A stretch of 39,833 bases of DNA from a virus. The stretch is taken from IMG/VR virus record IMGVR_UViG_3300044613_000766, positions 1 through 39,833 of that record. One strand, given 5' to 3'. A model generated the notes under the pieces. The model searched no databases. It saw only the letters and a list, made by a program, of their open reading frames with translations, and had not been told where the DNA came from. This document shows, piece by piece, positions 20,047 to 28,564 of the stretch. Each line of letters begins with the position of its first letter. Within the stretch, counting starts at the first letter, position 1. The translations under genes and the position numbers were made by a program.

Positions 20047-21093
20047 ATGGCTATAGTTGATATTGTATTTGGTCTTGCTTGGGGTGATGAGGGTAAGGGT
20101 AAAGTAGTGTCTGGTTATTGCCAGAAGTTTCCTTATAAGTATGTATGCCGCTGGAACGGTGGACCAAACGCTGGTCATACTGTATATGTAGACGGTAAAA
20201 AGTACAAGACCCATCAAATTCCAAGTGGTATCTTTCATAATAAAGAATGTATTATTGGTCCTAATTGCGTAGTTGATTACTTTAAACTACAAAAAGAAAT
20301 TAGGTATTTAGAGACTGCTGGATTTAATCCAATGGAAAAACTATGGATTCACCCACATGCTAGCTTTATTACACCAGAAAATATTCGTTATGATGAGATG
20401 TATCTTCAGAAAGAATTAGGTACTACTGGTTGTGGTATTGCTCCTTGCTATTCAGATAAAGCTTTACGAAAGTCTGCACTAGCAAAGAACTTTCTTAAGT
20501 CTGTTGAAATGGAAGATTTACTGTGGCCTGAAGATAGAGAATTTTGTGGTAGTGATAGAATTCTTTGTGAAGGTGCTCAGGGTATGTGGTTAGATATTCA
20601 TCAAGGTAATCCACCTTATACAACTAGTTCAGAAACTTTGCCTTATGCTGCCTGCTCTCTTGGTTTTTCTTTTAGAGATATTGGAGATGTAGTCGGTGTT
20701 GCAAAGATGTATGATACTAGATCTGGTAATGATCCACGGTTTCCAGAGTCTTTTCTTACCTGTCCTGAACGCTCAAAGATTGGAGCTATAGGTAATGAAT
20801 ATGGCACAACTACAGGTAGACAGCGTAAAGTTGATTTCCTAGATTTAAATAGATTATTAAAAGCTATTCTTATCAGCGGAACAACAACTGTAATTCTTAA
20901 TAAAGGTGATGTATTAAATGAGTGTGGCATCTTTAAACTATATTATGGTATGCCCGGAAATACTGTAACATTTAAAACTCTTGAAGAAATGCAAGACTTT
21001 ATTAGAGCGCAGATTAATAATGCTACTTGGGTTGATGAGTGCTGTGTACATTTTTCAAATGATCCACAAACAATTCCACAGGAGATTGTATGA
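20047..21093 (+). CDS. purA: Adenylosuccinate synthetase-like enzyme (PurA, short form)
   Basis: The family joins IMP and aspartate with GTP to give adenylosuccinate, the committed step to AMP. At 348 residues it is much shorter than bacterial PurA (about 430) and matches archaeal PurA and phage PurZ. The N-terminus has FGLAWGDEGKGK with Asp14, the position of the catalytic Asp (E. coli Asp13), then WNGGPNAGHTVY with His44. Later come LCEGAQGMWLDI and EYGTTTGRQRKVDFLDL for nucleotide binding. In PurZ, which uses dGMP to make diaminopurine, this Asp is reported lost, so retention favours IMP as substrate. One base after primase-helicase and overlapping GuaC by four (ATGA). Confidence 0.88.
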   Translation: MAIVDIVFGLAWGDEGKGKVVSGYCQKFPYKYVCRWNGGPNAGHTVYVDGKKYKTHQIPSGIFHNKECIIGPNCVVDYFKLQKEIRYLETAGFNPMEKLWIHPHASFITPENIRYDEMYLQKELGTTGCGIAPCYSDKALRKSALAKNFLKSVEMEDLLWPEDREFCGSDRILCEGAQGMWLDIHQGNPPYTTSSETLPYAACSLGFSFRDIGDVVGVAKMYDTRSGNDPRFPESFLTCPERSKIGAIGNEYGTTTGRQRKVDFLDLNRLLKAILISGTTTVILNKGDVLNECGIFKLYYGMPGNTVTFKTLEEMQDFIRAQINNATWVDECCVHFSNDPQTIPQEIV

Positions 21094-22142
21094 AAGTAGA
21101 AGAAGATATTAAGTTAGATTTTTGTGATGTTCTTATTAGACCAAAGCGTTCTACATTAAATAGTAGAAGCGAAGTATCTATGACAAGAACGTTTAAATTT
21201 AGTTTACCATCAGGTCTTATGCAATGGACTGGAGTTCCCATTGTTGCTAGTAATATGGATACTATTGGTAATTGGGAAGTTGCTTCAGAACTTGCTAGTT
21301 TTGATTCGCTGACTGCACTACATAAATACTATAGTGTAGATGAGTGGAAAAAAGCAAATGTTATGGCTGGTAATCTTTCAAATAATATAGTCTATACTAT
21401 GGGTATGGGCAAAGATAACTTTGCTGAAGTCGATAAAGCTAGACAGATTATTGATCTATATCCTAGTATTAGGTTTATTTGTATTGATGTGGCTAATGGT
21501 TATACAGAAAAGTTTGTAAGATATGTTTCTAGTATACGAAGTTTATTTCCTCAACAAGCAATTATTGCTGGTAATGTTGTATCTAGAGAAATGACTGAGG
21601 CTTTGCTATTAGCTGGTGCTAATATCATTAAGATTGGTATTGGTCCCGGTTCTGTATGTACAACTAGAAAGGTTGCTGGTGTTGGCTACCCGCAACTGTC
21701 GTGCATTATGGAGTGTGCTGATGCCGCGCATGGATTAAATGGTTATGTTCTATCGGATGGTGGTTGCACTTGTCCGGGTGATGTAGCTAAGGCATTTGGA
21801 GCGGGTGCAGATTTTGTTATGCTTGGTGGTATGTTTGCTGGAACTAACGAAGCATCTGGTGAAGATGTTTATAAAGATTCTAGATTAGTTGGCAAACGAT
21901 TTTATGGAATGTCATCAGACACGGCTATGGAAAAGTATGCTGGAGGTGTTGCTACCTACCGAGCATCAGAAGGTAAGACCGTAGATGTTCCTTATACTGG
22001 ACCAATATCAGAAGTAATGAAATCAATTCTTGGTGGTGTGAGATCAGCGTGTACTTATGTTGGTGCTGATAAACTAAAGGATCTACCAAAAAGAACTACA
22101 TTCGTTAGAGTTAATAGACAGTTGAATACATTCTTTAAGTGA
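21090..22142 (+). CDS. guaC: GMP reductase (GuaC)
   Basis: It reduces GMP to IMP with NADPH and releases ammonia. The 350-residue protein matches E. coli GuaC (347) in length and closely in sequence as I know it: [18 protein letters not shown]-like start ([20 protein letters not shown]), [20 protein letters not shown], the catalytic loop [11 protein letters not shown] with Cys190, [45 protein letters not shown] and [12 protein letters not shown]. It lacks the CBS domains of IMP dehydrogenase. Coupled to PurA, whose substrate it makes, and nine bases before DNA polymerase. I know of few phage GMP reductases. Confidence 0.95.
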   Translation: MKVEEDIKLDFCDVLIRPKRSTLNSRSEVSMTRTFKFSLPSGLMQWTGVPIVASNMDTIGNWEVASELASFDSLTALHKYYSVDEWKKANVMAGNLSNNIVYTMGMGKDNFAEVDKARQIIDLYPSIRFICIDVANGYTEKFVRYVSSIRSLFPQQAIIAGNVVSREMTEALLLAGANIIKIGIGPGSVCTTRKVAGVGYPQLSCIMECADAAHGLNGYVLSDGGCTCPGDVAKAFGAGADFVMLGGMFAGTNEASGEDVYKDSRLVGKRFYGMSSDTAMEKYAGGVATYRASEGKTVDVPYTGPISEVMKSILGGVRSACTYVGADKLKDLPKRTTFVRVNRQLNTFFK

Positions 22143-22150
22143 GGAATACT

Positions 22151-23848
22151 ATGAGATTAGTACTTGATGTTGAGGCAAACGGACTAAATGAAGTTTCTAT
22201 TGATGGTAAAAAGATTATTAAAGAAGCAGACACAATTCATTGTGCTGTCGTTTACAATATTGACACAGGTACTACTTATAAGTTTACTCCAGAAAATATC
22301 GTGACCCTACCAAGTCTTTTAAATAAAGCAACACTAATAATCGGTCACAATATTTTCTTTGATGTTTCTGCTGTAAAGAAAATTCTAGGTAATTTTAAAT
22401 GTTCCAAATATTATGACACATTAATTATATCAAAGTTAATGTATCCTGATAGAGATGATCATCCGCTTGGTGGTAACTCTCTGGAGTGTTGGGGTAAGTT
22501 TCTAAATAATCATAAGATAGATTATCAAGGAGGGTGGGAAAACTACTCTGAAGAAATGCTTACCTACTGTGAGCAAGATGTTATGCTTACAGTAAACATT
22601 TATAACTACCAATTAAACAATTGCAAAGTACCAGAACAAGTTATTAAGTTTGAACACCTCGTTTCAAAAATATTATCTGAACAAACATATAACGGTTTTG
22701 GTTACAATGCGGTTGATGGCGACAAGTTAATAGGTGAGTTGTTAATAGAAAAGGCTCAGATCGAAGATGAGATGCGTACTATCTTTCCAGATAAGATTGA
22801 AGAAAGATGGTCTACCAAAACAGGTAAGCGTCTTAAAGATAAAGTTGAAGTATTTAATCCCGGTAGCCGTCAACAGATTGCTAGTAGGTTGTTTGATAAG
22901 TATGGATGGGAAGCACCTTTAACAGATAAAGGTAATCCTAAAGTAGATGAGGCGGTGCTTGCTAAGTTAGATTATCCTGAAGCAAAGAAACTAGTACAGT
23001 ACTTTGATTGTATTAAGTTAATGGGTCAGGTAGAAGATTGGAATACAAGAGCATCTTTGTCTAGGGATGGCAACATTCACGGCCTTGTAAACGCACAGGG
23101 AGCCGCTACAGGGCGTTGTACACACAACCAACCTAACATGGCTCAGGTCAGTAAAGACAAGCGTGCAAGGGCTTTGTTTGTTCCTCTTGAGAAAGATCAT
23201 GTATTACTTGGCTCTGACTTACAGGGTTTAGAGTTAAGAATGTTGTCTCACTTTATGGCTAAATATGATAATGGTAAGTATGGAGATAAGATTCTTAATG
23301 ATGATATCCATACATATAATCAGAAAGCAGCAGGTCTTCCTAATAGAGATGCTGCTAAAACCTTTATCTATGCTTATTGTTATGGTGCTGGAGATGAGAA
23401 ACTAGGTAAGATTATTGGCGGTAATAGAAATGCTGGTAGTCAAATTAGATCTAAGTTTCAGAAAGAAATTCCTGCATTAGATAAAGTTCAACAAGAAGTA
23501 AAGTATTCTGTTGCAAAGACTAAAGGTGTACAATTACCTGACGGTAGAACAGTACCAGTAAGATCTGAACATGCAGCGTTAAATACATTACTACAAGGAT
23601 CTGGTGCAATTATTAGTAAACTATGGATGTGCATAGCTCATGTTAATCTTAAGAAAAGATTTGGAGATGCTGTTAAACAAGTTGCTTATGTTCACGATGA
23701 GTTGCAGTATTCATGTCCTAAAGATATAGCAGAAGAAGTAGGTAAGATTGTAACTGCCGCTGCTACAGAAGCTGGCGAAAAGTTGGATCTTAAGATACGA
23801 ATTGATGCTAATTATTCTATAGGTTCTAACTGGAGTGAGACTCACTAA
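22151..23848 (+). CDS. DNA polymerase, family A (T7 gp5-like)
   Basis: It replicates the phage genome. From ATG 22151 (GAGG upstream) it is 565 residues against 704 in T7. The 3'-5' exonuclease is present: LDVEANG (Asp6, Glu8), IGHNIFFD, and YCEQDVMLT. The polymerase has motif A SDLQGLELRMLSHF (Asp356), motif B/O-helix RDAAKTFIYAYCYGAGDEKLG, which is close to T7 gp5, and motif C VAYVHDELQYSC (Asp516). A Tyr occupies the O-helix position that in T7 admits dideoxynucleotides. It begins nine bases after GuaC, so the purine enzymes are made in step with replication. Shortening appears to be in the thumb/exo linker region. Confidence 0.96.
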   Translation: MRLVLDVEANGLNEVSIDGKKIIKEADTIHCAVVYNIDTGTTYKFTPENIVTLPSLLNKATLIIGHNIFFDVSAVKKILGNFKCSKYYDTLIISKLMYPDRDDHPLGGNSLECWGKFLNNHKIDYQGGWENYSEEMLTYCEQDVMLTVNIYNYQLNNCKVPEQVIKFEHLVSKILSEQTYNGFGYNAVDGDKLIGELLIEKAQIEDEMRTIFPDKIEERWSTKTGKRLKDKVEVFNPGSRQQIASRLFDKYGWEAPLTDKGNPKVDEAVLAKLDYPEAKKLVQYFDCIKLMGQVEDWNTRASLSRDGNIHGLVNAQGAATGRCTHNQPNMAQVSKDKRARALFVPLEKDHVLLGSDLQGLELRMLSHFMAKYDNGKYGDKILNDDIHTYNQKAAGLPNRDAAKTFIYAYCYGAGDEKLGKIIGGNRNAGSQIRSKFQKEIPALDKVQQEVKYSVAKTKGVQLPDGRTVPVRSEHAALNTLLQGSGAIISKLWMCIAHVNLKKRFGDAVKQVAYVHDELQYSCPKDIAEEVGKIVTAAATEAGEKLDLKIRIDANYSIGSNWSETH

Positions 23849-24300
23849 TGAAAATAAATGTTTATATATCATTTTATTATTTACCAATAAAGCTTTATTC
23901 TTTTTGGAGAACTGTTTTACTTCGTTTATTTACCTTTAATAAAGTAAACCATGTTGCTTTAATCTTTGAGTTTCCTTTTGCTAATTTAACACCGTTTGTT
24001 TTAGACGGTAGGAAAACAAAGTTAACAACTGAATATGTTTTAGAAAGACAAGGTTGTGTTGTATTGTATAAAAAGTATATGGGTTCTACTAATATGTGTG
24101 TAGAAGATGTTAAACAAATTGTTGATACACAACCTATAACTACTTGGTATAAGATATTATTTTGGTTATTAATAACTAGATGGTTTGGTTATAAACCAAA
24201 TCACTGTGGCACTCTTGCAACAAACTGGTTAAATAAAACTTTTGGATACTCGTATGATGGTTCTTTTCCGCATAAGTTAATGAAGGAGATTAAACAATGA
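23848..24300 (+). CDS. Hydrophobic protein with His...Cys hydrolase-like motifs
   Basis: A 150-residue protein overlapping the polymerase stop by one base and the dNMP kinase by four. It has aromatic/hydrophobic segments at the N-terminus (YISFYYLPIKLYSFWRTVLLRLF) and near residue 105 (KILFWLLITRWFG). NHVALIF and, later, NHCGTLATNWLNK are arranged like the His-then-Cys order of permuted NlpC/P60 (YiiX-type) hydrolases. Membrane association is likely; the enzymatic call is tentative. A lysis or envelope role is possible but odd in this operon. Confidence 0.6.
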   Translation: MKINVYISFYYLPIKLYSFWRTVLLRLFTFNKVNHVALIFEFPFANLTPFVLDGRKTKLTTEYVLERQGCVVLYKKYMGSTNMCVEDVKQIVDTQPITTWYKILFWLLITRWFGYKPNHCGTLATNWLNKTFGYSYDGSFPHKLMKEIKQ

Positions 24301-25040
24301 TTATTATTCTAATTGGAGGTAAGGCTAGAGTTGGAAAAACAACACTAGCAAATTGTATTGCAGAGTATTGTTTAGAAAATAGACTTACTCCAAAGATGGT
24401 TCCTTTTGCTTATGGTATAAAGAAAGCAGCTGAGTTAAAAGGATTAAGTAAAGATAAAGACTCTATTGGTTATCGTGATTTCTGTCAAACACTTGGCGAA
24501 ACTATGCGTATTAAAGATCCTGATTATTGGGTTAATGAGTGGAAGCTTCGTGTAGAAGAAATTAGAAAAGAAGAAATAGAACAACTTAAACAAAACCCAG
24601 AGTTATGGAAAGAGCGTGTTGTTATTGTGGATGATTGTCGTTATATGAATGAGATCGCTATTGGTAGAGAATATAATGCAACATCTATTTTTGTAAAGCA
24701 AGGCAAAAGAAAACTTATAGAAGAAGATGCTGAATGGCGTAACCATGAAAGTGAAGAGCTTTCTAATAAAATAGAAAGTAAAGATAAAAACTATACAGAT
24801 CTTTTTTATTTTTATATTACTAATGATAGTACAGTCGATGTCTTTAAAAAGCATTGTATTAAAAACATAACAACTTGGCTCGGGTTTTTAGCTGATGGTT
24901 CTAAACCTGAATGTAACTGCGAACTGTGTAAAGCTAATAGAGAAAATAGAGAACCAGATCCAGAAAGAATCATAGAAGATCTAATAGATATTTTAGAAAA
25001 AGCTTTAGATGACGAGGATAATATAGGAGATAAAAAATGA
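24297..25040 (+). CDS. Deoxynucleoside monophosphate kinase-like protein
   Basis: Family members phosphorylate dNMPs (such as dTMP) to diphosphates. The 247-residue protein has an N-terminal P-loop GGKARVGKTTLA, a substrate region YRDFCQTLGETMRIKDPDYWV typical of phage dNMP kinases, and RVVIVDDCRYMNE as Walker B. The Walker A and DDCRY-N-E pattern strongly suggests T4 gp1-like kinases. The C-terminus adds a Cys cluster (CNCELCK) and an acidic tail. It completes the route from dUMP through ThyX to dTTP together with host NDK. ATGA overlaps link it to both neighbours. Confidence 0.85.
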   Translation: MIIILIGGKARVGKTTLANCIAEYCLENRLTPKMVPFAYGIKKAAELKGLSKDKDSIGYRDFCQTLGETMRIKDPDYWVNEWKLRVEEIRKEEIEQLKQNPELWKERVVIVDDCRYMNEIAIGREYNATSIFVKQGKRKLIEEDAEWRNHESEELSNKIESKDKNYTDLFYFYITNDSTVDVFKKHCIKNITTWLGFLADGSKPECNCELCKANRENREPDPERIIEDLIDILEKALDDEDNIGDKK

Positions 25041-25792
25041 AAGCTATATTAGATGGAGATATAATGGCTTATCGTATAGCTTTTAGAGCTGATGCTGAAG
25101 GTATCGAAGATATAGATCTTTGGGTTCAGGATGCATTAGATGCTTGGACTCCATCAAAAGCATCTAATGTAGTAGTTGCTTTCTCTTGTCCTCGTTCTAA
25201 GAACTTTAGAAGAAGAATATGGGAACCATATAAAGCCCATAGAGATACTGGTAAGCATGCCCCTGATTGCTTAAAAGAAGTAGAACAATCTATTAAAGAT
25301 CATTGTTCTAGCTTTATAGTAGGCAATCAAATAGAAGCTGACGATCTTTTAGGTATTGCTACCTCAACTCCCGGCAGGTCGTGTATTGCTGTTACTATTG
25401 ACAAAGACCTTCGTAGCGTACCCGGTTGGCATTGGAATCCTGATAAGGAACTAGAGCCAGTACTTGTATCAGAAGAAGAAGCTGATAGAAACTTTCACAT
25501 CCAATGGCTTACTGGAGATACGACCGATAACATTCCGGGTATTTGGAAGATGGGACCAGCAAAGGCAAATAAGGTAATTGATAGTGTTTCTAAATCCAAT
25601 TGGACATTAGCTGTTTTGGCTACTTATGAACAATCTGTAGATAAGAACAAAGAAAAGTATACCTACGATTATTGCGTTACTATGGCTAGATGTGTAAGAA
25701 TACTTAGATACGGTGAAACATCAGCTAAAAGAATTACAACAAAGACTATTGATAAGGAAATTAAACTGTGGGTTCCTAATTGTTGGAGCTAA
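25037..25792 (+). CDS. 5'-3' exonuclease (T7 gp6 / FEN family)
   Basis: It removes RNA primers and degrades DNA for nucleotide recycling. The 251-residue protein has ILDGDIMAYRIAF (first metal Asp residues), FRRRIWEPYKAHRD (helical arch and RxPYK step), QIEADDLLGI (central acidic cluster), TIDKDLRSVPG and QWLTGDTTDNIPGI followed by MGPAKA, the helix-hairpin-helix region. These match the phage FEN/gp6 order. Starts by ATGA coupling to the kinase. A degenerate promoter-like TTGGAGCTA lies across its stop at 25783. Confidence 0.93.
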   Translation: MKAILDGDIMAYRIAFRADAEGIEDIDLWVQDALDAWTPSKASNVVVAFSCPRSKNFRRRIWEPYKAHRDTGKHAPDCLKEVEQSIKDHCSSFIVGNQIEADDLLGIATSTPGRSCIAVTIDKDLRSVPGWHWNPDKELEPVLVSEEEADRNFHIQWLTGDTTDNIPGIWKMGPAKANKVIDSVSKSNWTLAVLATYEQSVDKNKEKYTYDYCVTMARCVRILRYGETSAKRITTKTIDKEIKLWVPNCWS

Positions 25793-25815
25793 TAGATATT
25801 TTCAGAAAGGTTTAT

Positions 25816-26340
25816 ATGACTAAATTACAGATTATATGGATGTATATCCTAAGATATACTTGGTATCTACCAGTAAATATTAAGAACAAATTAAAAAAAA
25901 CACCAGAAAAACAGGTAGTAAATATAAAAAGCAAGTACATTCCAGAAAGAAAAACTGAAGGTTCTGCTGGTTATGATCTAATTGCTAATATAGAAGAAAG
26001 CTTTTGTGTAGTTTTAAACAACGAAACAAAGCTTATTCCTACTGGTGTTCATATCGAAATACCAAAAGGTAAGTGTGGTCTATTATTCCTAAGATCTAGT
26101 GTATCTATTAACTCCCCCCTTATTCTAGCAAACGGTGTTGGTCTTATTGATTCTGATTATAGAGGCGAAATTAAGATCCCTTTAAAGAATGTATCAAGTA
26201 GACGAGCAGTTATTAATAGGGGTGAAAGATTAGCTCAATTAGTTATTGTGGATTGTTTTACTCCTGAGTTAAATAGAGTAAAATTCTTAGAAGAAACTAA
26301 AAGAGGTGACGGTGGATTTGGATCAACAGGAGTAAAATAA
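25816..26340 (+). CDS. dut: dUTPase with a hydrophobic N-terminal extension
   Basis: It hydrolyses dUTP to dUMP and so keeps uracil out of DNA and feeds ThyX. All five trimeric dUTPase motifs are visible in the 174-residue protein: AGYDL (about 51-55), LRSS, GLIDSDYRGEI, RLAQLVIV and RGDGGFGSTG. The start is ATG 25816 (AGAAAGG); an upstream start at 25780 has no site. The enzyme core begins near residue 35. Before it lies LQIIWMYILRYTWYLPV, a hydrophobic stretch that could be a membrane-associated helix, unusual for dUTPase. Abuts the RNR start. Confidence 0.95.
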   Translation: MTKLQIIWMYILRYTWYLPVNIKNKLKKTPEKQVVNIKSKYIPERKTEGSAGYDLIANIEESFCVVLNNETKLIPTGVHIEIPKGKCGLLFLRSSVSINSPLILANGVGLIDSDYRGEIKIPLKNVSSRRAVINRGERLAQLVIVDCFTPELNRVKFLEETKRGDGGFGSTGVK

Positions 26341-28223
26341 TGAACACATTTCAAAACTTTATTGCACTAAGTCGTTATAGTCGTTGGATTGAATCAGAAA
26401 ATCGTAGAGAAACTTGGACAGAAACAGTAGATCGTTGGTGGAATTACTTTACAACTAAAGTTCCACAACTAGAATCTAGACCTGATATTAAGGATGCTAT
26501 TCTAAACCTACAAGTTCTTCCAAGTATGCGTGGTCTTATGACCGCTGGACCTGCACTAGATAGAGATCATACTGCTCTTTACAATTGCTCTTATCTTGAT
26601 ATTGATTCAGTAAAGTCATTCAGTAATCTTATGTATATTCTTATGTGTGGTACTGGAGTAGGTTACTCTGTAGAACATCGTTGTACAGATAAACTACCAG
26701 TAGTTCCTAATAAAATTGAAAAGAATTTTAATAAGGTTATTGAAGTACAAGATTCAAGAGAAGGTTGGTGTAATTCATTATTTGATTTACTATGCAATCT
26801 TTATGAAGGTATTCATCCTAAATGGGACACTAGTATGGTAAGACCATCTGGTGCTAAACTAAAAACATTTGGTGGTCGTGCTAGTGGTCCCGGTCCTTTA
26901 GAAGAAGTATTTAGATTTGTTACACAAACATTCTATACTGCTCAAGGTCGTAAACTAACAGCATTAGAATGCCATGATATTTGTTGTAAGATTGCTCAGT
27001 CTGTTATTGTAGGTGGTGTCCGCAGATCAGCCATGATCTCTCTATCCGATTTATCAGATCGTGAGATGGCTAAGTGTAAGAGTGGATCTTGGTGGGCATC
27101 TAGTGGTCATAGAGCACTTGCTAATAACTCTGCAATCTATCAAAGTCGTCCTCCCCTTGGACAGTTCCTAGAGGAATGGACTGAATTGTATAACTCACAT
27201 TCAGGAGAACGCGGAATATGCAATCGTCAAGCAATGAAAACAATAGCGGAAAAGTCTGGAAGAAGAAGCGACATCGAGTATGGTACAAACCCATGTTCAG
27301 AAATAATTCTCAGGCCGAATCAATTCTGCAATCTCAGTACGATTGTTATAAGACAAGAAGACACAATACTAACAATCAAAAAGAAGATTGAGATGGCTAC
27401 TATTATTGGTACTATCCAAAGTATGTTTACACATTTCCCTTATCTTTCTAAAGAATGGGAAGATAATTGTAAAGAAGAAAGATTACTTGGAGTATCAATG
27501 ACTGGTATCTTTGATAATTCTTTAATGAACGGTTCAAAGGGAATGGGTAAACTTGCTCACGCTCTTGAATCATTTAGAGAACACGCTGTAAAAGTAAATC
27601 TTGAATGGTCTGAAAAGCTTGGTATTAATCCAAGCAAATCAATTACATGTATTAAGCCAGAAGGTACAACTAGTTGTCTGGCTGATTCATCTAGTGGTCT
27701 TCATCCAAGATACGCTCAGTTCTATTATAGACGAGTCCGTATTGATAAGAAAGATCCTATGTATCAGTTTATGAAGGATGCTGGAGTTCCTTGTGAAGAT
27801 TGTGTAATGAATCCAGATTCAACTGGTATATTTACATTTGCACAAAAAGCTCCTCAAGATTCTATTACTCAAAAGAATCTAAGAGCTTTAGATCATCTTG
27901 AATTATGGTATACTTATCAACAGTCATACTGCCATCACAAACCATCAATCACAGTTTCTTATGGGGATGATGAATTCCTAGCTGTAGGTCAATGGGTATA
28001 TGAAAACTTTAACGAAATCTCTGGTATCTCTTTCTTACCTAAGTCAGATCATGTTTATGCTCAGGCTCCGTTTGAAGAAATTGATGCTAGAACTTATAAC
28101 CTATATCCAAAAATAGATGTTGATTGGTCTTTATTACAAGAGTATGAAAAGACTGATTCAACAAAGTCATCTCATGCTATGGCATGTACTGCTGGTGCTT
28201 GTGAAATTATAGATTTATCTTGA
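26340..28223 (+). CDS. Class II (B12-dependent) ribonucleotide reductase, monomeric type
   Basis: It makes deoxynucleotides from ribonucleotides using adenosylcobalamin. The 627-residue protein is near the monomeric RTPR type (739 in Lactobacillus leichmannii). Seen are LPSMRGLMTAG, YNCSYLDID (first redox Cys), MCGTGVGYSVE, VRPSGAKLKTFGGRASGP, VGGVRRSA, TNPCSEI with the thiyl-radical Cys319, CIKPEGTTS, and a C-terminal CTAGAC pair with the spacing expected for re-reduction. No NrdB-like gene is near, consistent with class II. Host supply of B12 is implied. A stretch around 27200-27380 uses different synonymous codons from the rest. Confidence 0.94.
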   Translation: MNTFQNFIALSRYSRWIESENRRETWTETVDRWWNYFTTKVPQLESRPDIKDAILNLQVLPSMRGLMTAGPALDRDHTALYNCSYLDIDSVKSFSNLMYILMCGTGVGYSVEHRCTDKLPVVPNKIEKNFNKVIEVQDSREGWCNSLFDLLCNLYEGIHPKWDTSMVRPSGAKLKTFGGRASGPGPLEEVFRFVTQTFYTAQGRKLTALECHDICCKIAQSVIVGGVRRSAMISLSDLSDREMAKCKSGSWWASSGHRALANNSAIYQSRPPLGQFLEEWTELYNSHSGERGICNRQAMKTIAEKSGRRSDIEYGTNPCSEIILRPNQFCNLSTIVIRQEDTILTIKKKIEMATIIGTIQSMFTHFPYLSKEWEDNCKEERLLGVSMTGIFDNSLMNGSKGMGKLAHALESFREHAVKVNLEWSEKLGINPSKSITCIKPEGTTSCLADSSSGLHPRYAQFYYRRVRIDKKDPMYQFMKDAGVPCEDCVMNPDSTGIFTFAQKAPQDSITQKNLRALDHLELWYTYQQSYCHHKPSITVSYGDDEFLAVGQWVYENFNEISGISFLPKSDHVYAQAPFEEIDARTYNLYPKIDVDWSLLQEYEKTDSTKSSHAMACTAGACEIIDLS

Positions 28224-28230
28224 GGTATTT

Positions 28231-28428
28231 ATGTTAGATAGAAATTTATTTAAAACTAAGATTGAAAACAAACTCCCATTTTCTAATCAAGAATTTCCAT
28301 TAATCTTAAATTGGTTATATGATCATATTATTGAATTAGAAAATAGAATTAAAAAGTTAGAAGAACCTAATGAACAACTTTCCAAGAATAGACGAGGATT
28401 TGGTTTTGGCTCTAGAGAGACTTTATAA
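28231..28428 (+). CDS. Small helical hypothetical protein
   Basis: A 65-residue protein with TTGAGG before ATG 28231. It has a hydrophobic helix (FPLILNWLYDHIIELENRI) that runs into a charged coiled coil (KKLEEPNEQLSKNRR) and a Gly/Phe-rich end. It overlaps the next gene by 59 bases in another frame. Unknown function; marks the change from DNA metabolism to structure. Confidence 0.6.
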   Translation: MLDRNLFKTKIENKLPFSNQEFPLILNWLYDHIIELENRIKKLEEPNEQLSKNRRGFGFGSRETL

Positions 28429-28564
28429 ACCATATCCTTATGATCCTAAATTAAATAGTGAAGACTTTACTAGAGAGTCTGCGTTTGCTGCTGGTCAAGT
28501 AGATGTTGTTTCTAAACTAAGAACAATATATGAAAAACAAAAGAAAGGAATAATCAATGTCTAA
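28370..28564 (+). CDS. Small conserved-type phage protein
   Basis: A 64-residue protein that starts within the preceding gene. The C-terminal RESAFAAGQVDVVSKLRTIYE resembles the R-xAF-xxGQ-xDVVxxL core of small Bbp19-like phage proteins that sit before the portal gene in podoviruses. I use that only as a tentative link. It overlaps the start of the 28557 gene by eight bases. Confidence 0.6.
   Translation: MNNFPRIDEDLVLALERLYKPYPYDPKLNSEDFTRESAFAAGQVDVVSKLRTIYEKQKKGIINV

Noticed and set aside
20047-21093. Firm call of PurZ and a diaminopurine genome
   Set aside because: The catalytic Asp is retained and no DatZ or MazZ gene is seen in the window. Kept as an open question only.
21090-22142. 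Annotation as IMP dehydrogenase
   Set aside because: The length, absence of CBS domains and close fit to the GuaC sequence pattern indicate GMP reductase.
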